Positions 44,996-57,900 of a stretch of DNA of 64,000 nt are shown here, piece after piece. Numbering within the stretch: the first letter of the stretch is position 1; each line of letters starts with the position of its first letter. Source of the stretch: Myrica gale (Eukaryota; Streptophyta; Magnoliopsida; Fagales; Myricaceae); contig OZ005621.1 of assembly GCA_963930655.1 (NCBI GenBank), forward strand, positions 8,047,001-8,111,000, in the 5' to 3' direction. The notes beneath the pieces are model-generated. The model did not search any database. It was not told where the DNA came from and saw nothing but the letters and a program-made list of their open reading frames with translations. A program made the translations under genes and the position numbers.

Positions 44996-46123
44996 GTCTT
45001 TTTAGCAAAGAGTAGAATCGATATTAGAGCGGAGAAGGGGCTAATGCAGTTTTGTTAGAAGTTGGTCCTTATTTGTTTACCACCCATTTAGCCCTATAAA
45101 ACCAGTTGATCTTTTGAACTATTTTTCTCTGCTGCATCATTGAAGGCTGTTAACAAGCTTCTGATTGGCTGGTTCAAAGAAAGTTCATTTGGCTTGACAA
45201 GGGTGGAGCCAAGCTCGGGGTTATATAGCTAGAGGCCTCTATCCCGGGTCCAGTAGCTAAATTTTCTTGATTTGAATTTGAAATTTGTGATTGCAGTAAG
45301 ACCGTGATGGAGCCAGAATGCAAAGCATGTTCATCTGAACCAACCACAAACAATGGTGATAACTGATAATCTATTTGGTTTTGGCCGGTTTGGACACTTT
45401 TTGTCATCGACTCCTTTTATACTGGAAAGTTGAAATCTTCTTGACCTTGGAAAGTTGGCCATCGTTTTGTACCATACCATGTTGTTCAACTTGTTCTCTC
45501 ACTTGCTGCTGGGAGTGGTTCTTCGTCTAAACTTTATGGTTTGCCAGTGTTTCCGCAAGACTAGTCGAACCGCAATAGAAAGTCAAAAAGGCATTGCTAG
45601 AATTTTCTGCCTATAGCATAGAGGAAAATTAACGAACCAGAAAGTACTTCCAAAAAATGCTTAGCTGATAAGTTATTGAAAAGCACAATGTAGAAGAAGC
45701 ACGGGCGGCTTAACATTTTTGGGGCCTCGAGTCATCAAAATGAGCCCTCTTACTTTAAAAAGTAGGAGAAATAAATTAATAAATTTAAAATTAAACTATA
45801 AATAATATTTTATATGCAATAAAACAATTTAAAAATAATTATTTTTTATTAAATTAAGTATTTCAATTGAAGTATTAATTTTTATTTTTGCAACTTTTAA
45901 ATTTTATAATTCCAAAAATAAAATTGGTTAGAAAAAAATGAAGTTATGAGAATTGGTTAGAAAAAAATGAAGTCATGAGAATTCTTTATTTTTTAATCAA
46001 AATGTTGAAGTCTTATTCATAATCAAAATAAAGAAACCACAATCAAGGGGATTAGTCTCATTGTACAACCATAATGAATCAGAAAATTGTTCAATACTAC
46101 AAGGATTGCCACCTGAGATCAAC
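44996..46123. other. 3' flank of the X8 gene and intergenic
   Basis: No gene. A 'gggcggcttaacatttttggggcctc' end-like sequence at about 45703 resembles termini of unclassified DNA elements, but no partner was found. Confidence 0.4.
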
Positions 46124-46262
46124 TCAGCGGCGTAATAGATGCGCTGCCTCATTTGCATCACGACTTGTATGATTAAAACTCCACTTGTGCACTCGATGAA
46201 GCACCTCAAAAGTATCTGTGAGGATGGGATGTATACACCAATTTGTTGTCGCTGGGAACTTT
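46124..46262 (-). pseudogene. Fragment of RNase H-like (RVT_3) domain C-terminus
   Basis: The minus-strand frame contains FEVLHRVHKWSFNHTSRDAN followed by EAAHLL, matching the final block of plant RVT_3 RNase H domains (H..R..N..A..LA). It then hits a TGA. It may be a remnant of the same kind of element as 38090-38262, but the two are 8 kb apart. Confidence 0.6.
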
Positions 46263-46274
46263 TGAAAAGCAGAG

Positions 46275-46985
46275 ATAGCGGTCGACCGCTACTGTTCACT
46301 CCATCCGTCAACGACAACTTGAAGCGGTCGACTGCTTTCTATTATTTTAAAAAATAAACGGAGGTTTGACGGATGGAATGAAAAGTCACAACTACATATT
46401 CTCAGTGACCAAAAAGAAAAAAAAAAGTTTGGTGACCATTTTGTCAGCGGTACTAAAACTCAGTGACTAAATTTTTAATTTCCCTTTTGTTTTATATTAT
46501 TCTTTAGGGAAATTTCATTTTTGGTCACTAGGTTTTGACCACTTTTACGATTTGGTCTTTCCGTCAAACCTTCGTTAATTTTTAACGGAATATGAAGCGG
46601 TCGACCGCTACAATTTACCGTTGCCGCAACCGGTCGACCGCTATTCCGGTTAAAAATTTAACTGAGGTTTGACGGAAATACCAAATCGTAAAAGTGGTCA
46701 AAACCTAGTGACCAATCATAAAAAAATGAAACCTAGTGACCAAAAATGAATTTTCCCTATTCTTTAAAACTAAGTAATTTGTCATTTTGGTCTTGGGTTT
46801 ATACCCCTTTGACAAATGGATTATTCACTTTCAAACTTCAAATTTTAGTCCTTACGTTTTCTTTGTTTGACGAAATGGTCATTCCGTCAGTCTGTCGTCC
46901 ATATGTTTAACGGAGCTCTCTGACAAGCAGCAAATTTGTCGGTCGACCGCTCACTTTCAACACATATATCTGGTCGACCGCTTCA
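46275..46985. repeat. Cluster of GGTCGACCGC motifs in inverted-repeat elements
   Basis: The palindrome-containing motif (a)gcggtcgaccgct or a close variant appears about six times (near 46278, 46324, 46597, 46630, 46940 and 46975), each near a 'ccgtcaa' / 'ttgacgga' phrase and a 'ggtcact/agtgacc' phrase. One copy set forms the bounded MULE at 46507-46757; the flanking ones look like partial relatives. Confidence 0.7.
46507..46757. mobile_element. Small MULE with 9-bp TSD
   Basis: A 251-bp inverted-repeat element. The left arm starts GGGAAATTTCATTTTTGG and the right arm ends CCAAAAATGAATTTTCCC, with arms extending over 'tcactaggttttgaccac' and 'cgatttggt'. Exact 9-bp duplications TATTCTTTA lie at 46498-46506 and 46758-46766. 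No coding capacity. Confidence 0.92.
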
Positions 46986-47454
46986 AATTTGCTGATGTGT
47001 CAAAGAGCCTCTTTGTGCTGGCTTTCCTTGCCCTTCTGCCTTTTGCCGAGAGCCTCTTTGTGCTGGCTTAGGCCTAGTTTATCCCCATTGGACCGTTGGA
47101 TCACTTTGTTTTGTTTGTAGGCCTTGTGCCGATTTGCCAAACCACTTTTGTATTTTGTGTTTTTAGTGGGGATCTGTTTCGATGTTATTCTATATTTTGG
47201 CTTTTTGTTCTGGAGTCCCTTTTTATGTTTTATGCATTTTATTTGCTAATTAGAACAAAAACCAGAAATTACAAGGGAATGAATAGAAAGATCTATATGT
47301 AATAATAATAATAATAATAATAAGAAAATGATTAGAAAGATCTATGGTAACCTAGGTTATAAATCATAATCTTATATTTTGGTGATTTTTTTTTTTAAAA
47401 TATCGAGAGTACTAGGTCAAATAATCTTAGCTCAACTAAAAAACACAGTAATAG

Positions 47455-48061
47455 TATGGGTGGGCACCGAAATGGACGGAACCGGAATTGGTCATTCCGG
47501 TACCCACCGGAACCAAATTTTTTATTCCGGTTCCGTTCCGGAATGGAACCGGAATTGGAATTGGAATTTTAGGAACCGAAAATTTCGGTTCCTATATGGG
47601 CCTAAAAAAAATATTTAGTTTGGGCCCATTAACCCAAAAATGGATTTTTAAGTTGTGTTTTGTGGGTCAAATAACTCTAAATTAAAATTACAATTAAACA
47701 ACTAAATTTCAAAATAATATTTCACTATTTCAAGATGCCAAAATAAATATAAAATAAAATTACAACTAAATTTCAAAACAAAATAAACATTATGAAAATA
47801 AACTCTAAATTAAATTTACAAAAAAACTATTACACAAACAATTAACCATACAAATAAATAAACAACTAAACATTCATAAAAAAATCAAATTGAAAGAGGC
47901 AAACTTTAAATTAAAATTATAATATTTTTTGAATTTTTTTAAAAATATACCGGAACCGGAATTTTCCGATATTTTCGCCAGAATTTCCAGTTCCGGAAAT
48001 GGCCGGAACCGGTACTGGAATCGGAAATTCCGGTTGGAACTGGAACATTTGCACACCCTTA
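47455..48061. mobile_element. hAT-type MITE with 8-bp TSD
   Basis: Exact 8-bp duplications AGTAATAG at 47447-47454 and 48062-48069 flank ends TATGGGTGGGCA and (inverted) TAAGGGTGTGCA. The subterminal regions are ggaaccggaattcc-type repeats in both orientations. The middle is AT-rich. A trinucleotide (taa)n repeat lies at about 47300-47323 outside it. No transposase. Confidence 0.9.
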
Positions 48062-48069
48062 AGTAATAG

Positions 48070-48969
48070 AATTAGAAAAGTAATTGTACATCACGGACAC
48101 TTAAATTATAATGACTTTCTCATATGCGATAGAATTTGAACTCATGTTTACTCGCAGAATACAGTTAATTTGAAAGTAAAAATATATACTTTCAATCATT
48201 CAACTATCAAATCCTACTAGGAGAGATTTGATTCATTCCGAATTCTTTAATTCAGGTTCGCTTTGATAGTTAAGAATAGGTAAGTCGTTCCCTCTCTCTT
48301 TTATTTCTATTGCACTCTATCTCATCGTATCACATTCTGCTTTGCGAAATTTTGGAATCTCTGTCAATACCTCGGTGTAGGTCCGGGATAATCCTTTGTC
48401 TCCTTATATCCAAAGCATGCTCAAAAATATTTTCGGTGATTTGCTCTACAATCAAGTTATATAACAAAATTGACAAGAAAAAAAAAAGATAAATACAAAA
48501 TTGGTCCTTGTGCTTTGACCGAAAATCAAATAAGTCATTTAAATTTAAAACTCATCAAACCAGTCCCTAAAGTTTAAAATTTATTAAGAATATAGTCATT
48601 TTATGACCATTAAAATGTGAATGATTTTAAACCTTAATGATTAATTTTATGTATTTTAAAATTTAATAACTTATTTAATTTTCGCGCAAACTAGAAAGAC
48701 CAAAATTGTATTTATAAAAAAAAAAAAATTTATACAACAGGAAACCACAAACAAACCCGGCCCAAAAACACCTCTCTCTACCGGGTCGAGCTGTAAAATA
48801 TAATGAAAATTGCCGGAAAGACCTGAAAAAGATATAAGTCCGAGGGAAAACTCTGTGTTGAGGTTACACCGGAGACCTGGTGAAATTCCATCCATTGCAT
48901 TTCTCTTGAAAGCATTTCTCCGGTGATCCAAACACGCAAGAAACGTAAGAGAGAAAAGGGAGCGGAAAG
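48070..48969. promoter_or_regulatory. Upstream region of the ERD2 gene
   Basis: No gene. Contains 'gtccctaaagtttaaaa' style intergenic repeat text (48500-48700). The 5' UTR of ERD2 probably begins after about 48800. Confidence 0.4.
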
Positions 48970-51900
48970 ATGAATATATTCAGGTTAGCAGGGGATATGA
49001 CCCATTTGGCCAGCATCGTCGTTTTGCTCCTCAAGATCCACACCATCAAATCCTGCGCTGGTTGGTACTCTCTCCCTGTCTCGTTTGATATGTCTCTGTA
49101 TATGTGTGTATATATGTTTGTACGTATATCCAATTAGTGTTTGAATTATAGCTGATTTTATTCTGCACATATATGTGAATATATACGTAAATAATCATGA
49201 GTTACTTTTTCTGAGCTACGTTCGTTGTTTGGTAGCTGAGGGAAGGGAGATTTGTGTTGAGCGCAAACTAATGTTCTATTGTTTTAGTTTCTGTGAGAGA
49301 GGAATTTGTTCATTTCAGCTGAGCCAAATAATTGGATTGAGCTCGGATGACTGGGGTTTCTGGTTCCTGGGTTTCAAATGGGGGCTTTCGTGAATTAAGA
49401 GCTCTGCTGATTTCTTATGATTCAGTATGTTTTATCAGCATCCAAAAGAACTAGAGGGTGTGATATTGATAAACTAGGGTTAAGGTCGGAGGCCATTGGG
49501 AATTGAAGTCACAACATTATCACGTGTTGCAGTGGTGGAACTCTGTGCATTTAGGTTTGTTCTTTTTTAAGTACAAGGTATCTGGTCTTAGATAATACTA
49601 TTTGTTCCTTAACTTCGTTTGATACTGAGAGTGTTTTTTAAAGTCTGTGGGTAATGTAATGGACTGAGGACAGGCAGCAAATTCTGCCATGTTCTATCTG
49701 GGGTCGACAATCAGTTAAGAAAAGGGCCACGGGGTATCTCGGTGGAAGTTAGGTGCCAAAGTCAAAGTCAAAAGGTAATTAGGTGAAGTGAATAGATCTT
49801 TTCTAGTTGTTGTGTGATGCACAAACATAGATCATAATGACGTCAAGGGATGAATTGGAAATAACATTCTACAAGAAAGTAATGGGAAATCATACTTGAC
49901 AGCATGCAAATGCAACAATCATGTGACAAAATGATGTTAATTAATGTACTTAGAGGAAGATTTTTGAAACAGATGATCTGAAAGATTTGGTAGGATGGAA
50001 TGCACTGGTGCCTTTCCTTATTAAAAGTGATACCCTCTTTGGTGGAGTTGCGGGAGGGCTGCACAATGCCACTGGGAAATTCCGGTGGCAACAGCATCGG
50101 GTTTCCGGTTTTTGGTCTAACCAGTGCCGGTGTAGGTTTGGTTTTTTGAAAAAACCGGCGGTTCCCGGTTTAACCGGCACCGGGTTTCCCGGTGGAGGTT
50201 AAACCGGGATTTTTTTTTTAGTTTTTTTAATTTAGTTTCTACTCAATAGTTTAAACTTTAGTTTCACCTCAAGACGTAGTATTCTAGAAGCATGACAATG
50301 TTTACTCAATAGTTTAGTTTCACTTGAATATTTGAGATTTTTTGTTGGTTTTGTCTAATCAAATGCTTACATTCAAGTTATCAAGAAGCTTGTTAGGTGA
50401 ATGAACTAGTTATTTAGAATTTTGGTAGAAAAAATTACAAATTTATTGTATTTAGAATGGTATATATGAAGGCATTTGAATCATAATTAAAGAGTTTAAT
50501 GCTAAACTTTGGTAAGTACATCGCATAATATAAGTCAAGAGGTCGAGATTCTATCACAAAAATTTTTAAATCAATGTATTAGTTTAAGAGTTTTTATGAA
50601 ATGTTAACAAATTGTCTAAATTTCTAAAATTGACAAATTACTATAAAATTTATACCATGCTTGCAAAATTAGTCACTCAATTACATTTTTGTTCAAATTT
50701 CTAATACATTTTAGTTCAAAAATTCAGATAGAGTCTTCACATTTGACCAGCGTTTGACAAGCGCTCGAGCGCCCTTTGAAAAAATTCAGATAGTCATCAC
50801 GTTTGACTAGCGTTAGACAAGCGCTCGAGCGCTCAGTGCAAATTTCAGACAGAAACATAAGCGCTCGACGAGCGTTTGACCCGCGCTCGAGCGCCTTAAA
50901 AAATTGTTGAGTTTTTGGATTTTCCTTGTGAAACCAAGGGAAACCCTACTAGGTTTTGAACATGTTTTAAAATTGTTATTGATTTGTTAATTACAGGGAA
51001 AACACATATTCTCCCCTCTAAGTGTTGTTAGGGTCTAATACATTTTAGTTCAAAAATTCAGATAGAGTCTTCACGTTTGACCAGCATTTGACAAGCGCTC
51101 GAGCGCCCTTTGAAAAAATTCAGATATTCATCACGTTTGACTAGCGTTAGACAAGCGCTCGAGCGTTCAGTGCAAATTTCAGACAGAAACATAAGCGCTC
51201 GACGAGCGTTTGACCTGCGCTCGAGCGCCTTAAAAAATTGCTGAGTTTTTGGATTTTCCTTGTGAAACCAAGGGAAACCCTACTAAGTTTTGAACATGTT
51301 TTAAAATTGTTATTGATTTGTTAATTAGAGGGAAAACACATATTCTCCCCTCTAAGTGTTGTTAGGGTCTAAACTGGATTTTTCAAAAGATAATAGTTTC
51401 TACTTACAGTGTCGTCTTTATTACTTTGGACTTTAAATTCTCATCTTATATTTTAAGACAGATCTTTAATTTTATTGCTTTTGGAATTTGGATTTCATTA
51501 GTTTAGATTTTATTGATATGTGATTAATGGACCAAAAGAAAAAAGAAAAAATACATTGGTCCAAGTGCGTAAAATGCTAAAAAATGGCTCAATATTAATG
51601 CAGGATAACCAAAAACCGCCACCGCTAAGGGCCGGTTTTTGCCCTTAACGGTGTAGGTGTAGGTGACAATTTTTTCAAAACCGGCCCACCCGGTGTATGT
51701 GCCGGTTTTGGCTGAAACCGACACCTACACCGGGGTTGTGCAGCCCTAGTTGCGGGGCAGCCAAATGATCATAACAAATTAGTGGCTTTTACTAATATCA
51801 GTGGTAGCCCAAATTTGAACACAATTTTTTTTTGATAAGTAAGCCAATCTCATTAAAAAACGAAAACAGTACAAGGAGCTATACCGAATTCGCTTAGTCC

Positions 51901-54900
51901 AAACAAGCAACAAAACTAAGGAAATCTTAAAAATCAATAAAAGGGCACCCTAACATCGCATTAGCTCAATAATAGAGAGTAAGTAACAAAAAACTTCGTA
52001 ACTTGTCCAAAGACAAAGAAACCACCTCAAAACATCTAGAATTCCTCTCCCTCCAAAGACACCACCAAATGCATGAAGGAATCATTCTCCAAATAGCTTA
52101 GCGAATGGGTTGTGGATCCTCCTATGCCAACACCACAACACATCCACCACCTTCTTCGGCATCACCAAATGAAAATTCGCAATGATAAGAATGTGGTTCC
52201 AAAGACCATGCGCCAAGGAACAATGGAGAAGCACATGGTTAACCGATTCCCCATCCCCACGACAAAGATATCACCAGTCAACGATGCAAATTCCTCTTCT
52301 CCTGAGATTATCGGTAGTAAGAATTTTTCCATGCATAGCCTCCCACACAAAAGAAGAGACCCTCAAAGGGCACTTCGATCTCCACACGCTCTTCCAAGGA
52401 AATGACACTGACAATCTATTCCCACCCGCAAAGAGAGAATACAATAGAATTAACCGAGTAAGCACCCTTCTTAGTACCTGTCCAAAACAACTTGTCCTCC
52501 TCCCCCCACCGAATCTTCGTGCCATACAATAGGGAAAAGAATGCTGAAAAATCCTCCACCTCCCAATCGTTAGCAGATCTAAGAAAGGGAACATTCCAAA
52601 AAACATGCTCAACCTGCCCCGCCAAACAATCCACCACCATGGCTACCTTACAACGAGACAAGGAATAAACAACTGGGAAAGCCAAAGACAACGATTTATC
52701 CCCACACCACCAATCATGCCAAAAATTCACCCTCGAGCCACTGCCGACCAAAAATCTAGTATGTTTGCTAAAAGGGGGCCAACCCCTACTAAGGAATCTC
52801 CAGAGACTAACACCATAAGACCCCCTGCATGGGGCAGTTCTCCAGTCACCCGCAACACAACCACACTTAGCAACAATGACTCCCCCGCCAAAGACTACCT
52901 CGCTCCTGCGCAAAATGCCACAACCACTTGCACAATAAAGCTCTATTCAATAACGAAATTCTACGAATCCCCAACACACCAAATCCCACGTCAGAAGATG
53001 AAACTTATGCACATTCTCATCATTACCCCAAAGGAAGTCCTTCTGATGCTTCTCCAATCTGTTCACCACCGCCGCCGGGATGGGAAACAACGAAAGGAAA
53101 TAAGTTGGGAGACTTGAAAGGGTGGACTTGATGAGAGTGAGTCTACCCCCTTTGGAGAGATACATACGCTTCCAGCCTGCGAGCTTTCTTTCCATCTTTT
53201 CAAGGATACCATCCCAAATATGCACATTCTTAAAACCGGCCCCCAAAGGAAGCCCCAAGTATTTCATAGGTGGAAGACACCCCACACTCCAAGATACCTA
53301 CCAAAACCTAAACATTAGCAACATTATCAATGAGAATGACCTCAGACTTAGACAGATTAATTCTAAGGCCCGAGACCGCCTCAAAACACAGAAGGAGGCA
53401 TCGAATACTCCGAAATTGGCTTTCCGCCGCCCCACACAAAACCAAAGTGTCATTCACAAATAACAAGTGAGAGATAGTCACACTCCCCCCGGAACCAGCT
53501 CCCACCGAAAAGCCCTTTAAGTTGTCATGCTCAACCACCCTCTCCAACATACGACTGAATGCCTCCTTGACAATCACGAATAGGAGGGGAGACAGGGAAT
53601 CCCCTTGTCGCAAGCCTCGAGAACTACCGAAAAAACCATGCGGGCAACCATTAACGAGCACGGAAAACTTCACCGTCGAAATACAAAACAAGATCCAACT
53701 GCACCATTTTGCACCTAAGCCACATCTACGAAGAAGGTATATAAGTAACTTCTAATTCACTTGATCATAAGCCTTCTGAACATCCAGCTTACAGAGCATG
53801 CTGGGAACCCCTGGAATCAACGCACTCATTAGCAATGAGCACTGAATCCAGAATCTGTCTCCCCCTGACAAAAGCATTTTGGGAAGGAGAAATAATCTTG
53901 TCCAGCACAATCGTCAATCTATTAGCCAACACCTTGGCTAGAATCTTGTACACTCCCCCCATAAGACTAATGGGACGGAAATCCTTATGATCCACCGCCC
54001 CCGGTTTCTTGGGGATAAGAACAATGAAGGAAGAATTCATGCTACAAACAAACTTCTCCACCCTCGCAAACTCATTAAACATCAACATCACATCATCCTT
54101 GATAATGTCCCAACATGCTTGAAAGAATGCTAAGGAAAAACCATCAAGACGGGGCGCCTTGTCACCATTTAGGGTATGCACACCAGTTACCTCCTCGATA
54201 TCAAAAGGTCTTTCAACCCAATCAGCATCAACCCTCAAAATACTATCAAATGCTAACCCGTCAAGCGCGAGACGCCATTCAAACGGCTCTGCATATAAAG
54301 AAGAGTAGTAATTAACAATCTCCACAACAATCCTATCGGGATCCTCCAACTCCAATCGGGAAATTAGATTTGCCCGCCTATGAGAATCAGCAACACGATG
54401 GAAAAACTTGGTGCAACGGTCACCATCCTGCAGCCAAAGAGCCCTAGATTTTTGTCTCCAACTGACCTCCTCCAATATAATCAAATCATTTAATTCTTGA
54501 GAGATCTCCGACCTCCGCGCTTCACTATCCTCATCAAGATTGCCCCCCTCATCCAGGGCATCAAGAGACTCCAACTCATGCATAAGGGCCGCCTTCCTAA
54601 CACGGAGCTCCCCAAAGACATCCCGATTCCACACCCTAAGTTTCTGTTTCAAAGCCGCTAACTTCGCATTGAGGACATAGCTCAGGAACCCCATGAAGTC
54701 AAAGCCTTGCCACCACTCCTTAACCAAATCCACAAACCCTTCCACTTTAAGCCACATATTTTCAAAGCGGAAAGGCTTATTGGAACCCCCAAACTTCCCA
54801 CCTTCCAACACAATAGGGAAATGGTCTGAAGACAAACGTGGTAAACGTTTCTGAATAAGGTCCGGACACAAAGCCTCCCAATTCGGACTAATAAGAAATC

Positions 54901-57900
54901 GATCAAGATCCATCAGCCATTAGACCAAGATCCAAGATTGGGGAGATCTCCCATTAGACCAAGTGTACGACCCCCCAGCCATCTCAAGATCCATCAGCCC
55001 AAGATCAAACACAAACTCCGAAAACTCAACCATGGCTCTCCTCACACCCCCGCCACCCGACCTCTCGCTAGGAAAACGAGTCACATTAAAGTCTCCCCCA
55101 ATGCACCACGGTAAATGCCACCAACTATAAACCCCCGCCAACTCATCCCACAAAAGAGTCCTATGACGATCATCATTGGGGCCATAGACTCCCGAAAAGA
55201 TCCACTGAACACCATCCTCAACATTCCTGAAAATCAACGATAAAGAGAACAGACCAACACAAGTCTCCACCACCTCCAAGAGCCGCAAATCCCATAGACA
55301 CAGCATGCCTCTCGATGCCCCATGAGACGCCAAACACCTCCAAGCCACATGTGGCCCACCCTATAATCTTCTCACCATGGCACGAGACACCTCAGCAACC
55401 TTCGTCTCCTGAAGACACTAAATCCCCCTTCCACTCCTGTAACAAGTTACCCATATTCTTACATTTAAAACTATCGTTCAACCCCCTCACATTCCAACAA
55501 ATAATCATAGGCTTCATGGAGAAATAACTATAGCCCTCCCCCCTTCCTATCTCTTCTCGAACTAGAAGCAGAACCTTCATAGTTCACAGAACACTCTAAA
55601 GCTTTCAACTCCCAAAACAACTTACTGCCAGGTCTGCCCGAAACCTTGCTGCCCTTCCCCCTTTCCAATTCCAAAGAAGCAAAGAGCTTCTACAAGTCAG
55701 ATTCATAACCATCGCAGGACACCCCCACCAGGTGCCTGAAGGAGGACACCATCTCTAACACCCACTGCGAAGGTTCAACTTGAATAATCTATGGATACAA
55801 AGTCTTCAATGGCTCAACAATCATCTCATTAGCCCCACCCTCGAACTGCACCAATTCCCCAAACCCCACACCTGGACCCGAACTCCCTTCTGAGAAGGAG
55901 TGCTGCAATAGAGGATGCGACACCACAGAATCAGAACCAGATTCACAAATCGAGGCCTTTTGCAACTCACCCTCAGTTGCACCAACCCCCACAACAGAAG
56001 ACATCCCCCCACCAATGTCCGAAATCGCCACGTCCTGACTCCTCTCACCACAAGCCAAAACACCCCCTGAATCAAACCCAGACTGGCGACCCAACAAGGG
56101 AACACCCGAACCACAAACAGGCATGTCCAGATTCTCAGCACCCGACAGTGGCGGCAGAGGGGACAAACCCCATTCCATCGCTAAACCATCGCGAACGCCA
56201 GACACACAGGCAGTGGAATCCTGTCGGTCGACCAACAGCAGAGGTGTCGGCGCCGAATCACCCAATTCCTCCCCGGAAACCATCTGTCCAACGACCCCCA
56301 AGTCAGTAGAAGGAGAATCGCCCGCATCGATATCGGCAGGTAAGAGCGAAAGGTCGGGAGACTTGCTGGAGCTGCTAGGCGCATCATGTGAAACGAGAGA
56401 ACCCGATTCAACCTCATGCGAGCCTGAAGAAGACAAACCCAACCTAGGGTCCAGCCCATCCGAAAGATTGGCAGAGATATTGGGCGCAAGCTGATGAGCC
56501 ACCAGCCCTGAGGCTATCTCCTTCTGGCCCAAAGTGGGTCCCGGGCCCATCCCATCCAGCCCACCCGAAAGCAAATTGGAAACAGACAATTGCTGAGGGG
56601 CCACCAAGTTATAACCGCAATCCCTGCACTTAAACTCCGTTGTGCTTTGGACGAACTCGATGATGCTTTCCAGCTCAGCCCGCAAATGCAATAAATGCTC
56701 CCACAAAAGCCTGACAGACCCAGGCGCCTGCACAGACTGAGTAGCATAGAAATTACTAGCGGACCCCACTAGCCCCCTACGTTATGTGCATGTAGTGCAC
56801 GGGAAACACCAAACATCTCCTGCAATTGCATGCGGCCCGCATCAGCCTGAGCATTGATATTCTCTCTCCTCCCCACCACCTTCACCATATCGGCAAAGGA
56901 GACGCCATATCTAACCGAGGACACCATAGCCCCCCTTTTCTTACGACGGAGCTCACCGATAACCAAAATCAGCTCTTCACACATTAAAACAAATGACCTC
57001 CACCCGTCACATGACCTCCCTTCCGGAATCATCACCGCCCCTCGCCGGCGTCGCTCCCCGAATTCAGCAAGAATCACGTATCGTCCGTTATGATTCGAGC
57101 ACTTCTGGGCTAAAAATGCGCGCGGGGGGACTCATTAAAACGCTCCAAAAACTCATTAGAATTCTTGGACTCCACAAGCTTACCAAACAGATTCGCCAAC
57201 CACACCACACCGTACCTACCAACACAAATCGACGCCTGCGATCTCCTATGCTGCTCTGTTATCGTAACTAAACCAGACGAACTAACAGAAAACTGGAAGG
57301 ACTTTGCCTCAATCACCAGAGACCGAAAGTAAGCCATCACTCCTACAAATTTGAACACAATAGGACATGAGGTTTCTTGAGATGTCCGATTAGCATGTTA
57401 AGACCATGAATACTGTTTACTTCAAGCTGGATTATAAATAGGAAATACAAAAATGTATACTTTGATTAGTAGGCCAAAAGACACAAATAGCAAAGGAATG
57501 AAATTAACATCCACTAAAGCATTGATGTGAAAAAGGTCTTAGTAATTTTTTTTACCTACTCTTACCGAGGAGTTGTAGATTTCTACATCCATATTCATAG
57601 TTTTCGAAACTGAAAACTTCCATAGATAATAACTTATTCATGTTTGTTTGTTTTTTTAATCACATGCATTTTCAGTCTTGTGTAAATGTAACATAGATGA
57701 GTGGGAGGTTTTATGATCAGCCTTCCCTATCTCGGCCTGTCATTTCTCCGAAGTGATGAATTCATACCTTGGAACACTACTGAGATACATTTATAAGTAA
57801 AACTCTGTGCTGGAGAGAAAAACAAGCGCTTCTTTTCCTGTTTTCTTGAATTTGGGGGCCTCCACCCTATGTTTACCGACATGCTATAGTTCATGCATCC

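Larger units (their letters stand above)
51826..57345 (-). mobile_element. Full-length L1 LINE, antisense in ERD2 intron 1
   Basis: Exact 16-bp target duplications caaatttgaacacaat at 51810-51825 and 57346-57361 bound a 5520-bp insertion. On the minus strand it runs ORF1, ORF2, then a 3' end 'aatgagattggcttacttat' and an A-run at 51826-51833. It has both ORF regions in broken form. The 3' end matches that of the X8 intron copy. Confidence 0.95.

Noticed and set aside
52112-57271. Numerous plus-strand frames across 52-57 kb
   Set aside because: Complementary to the L1 ORF1/ORF2 on the minus strand, which carries the real domain signatures.
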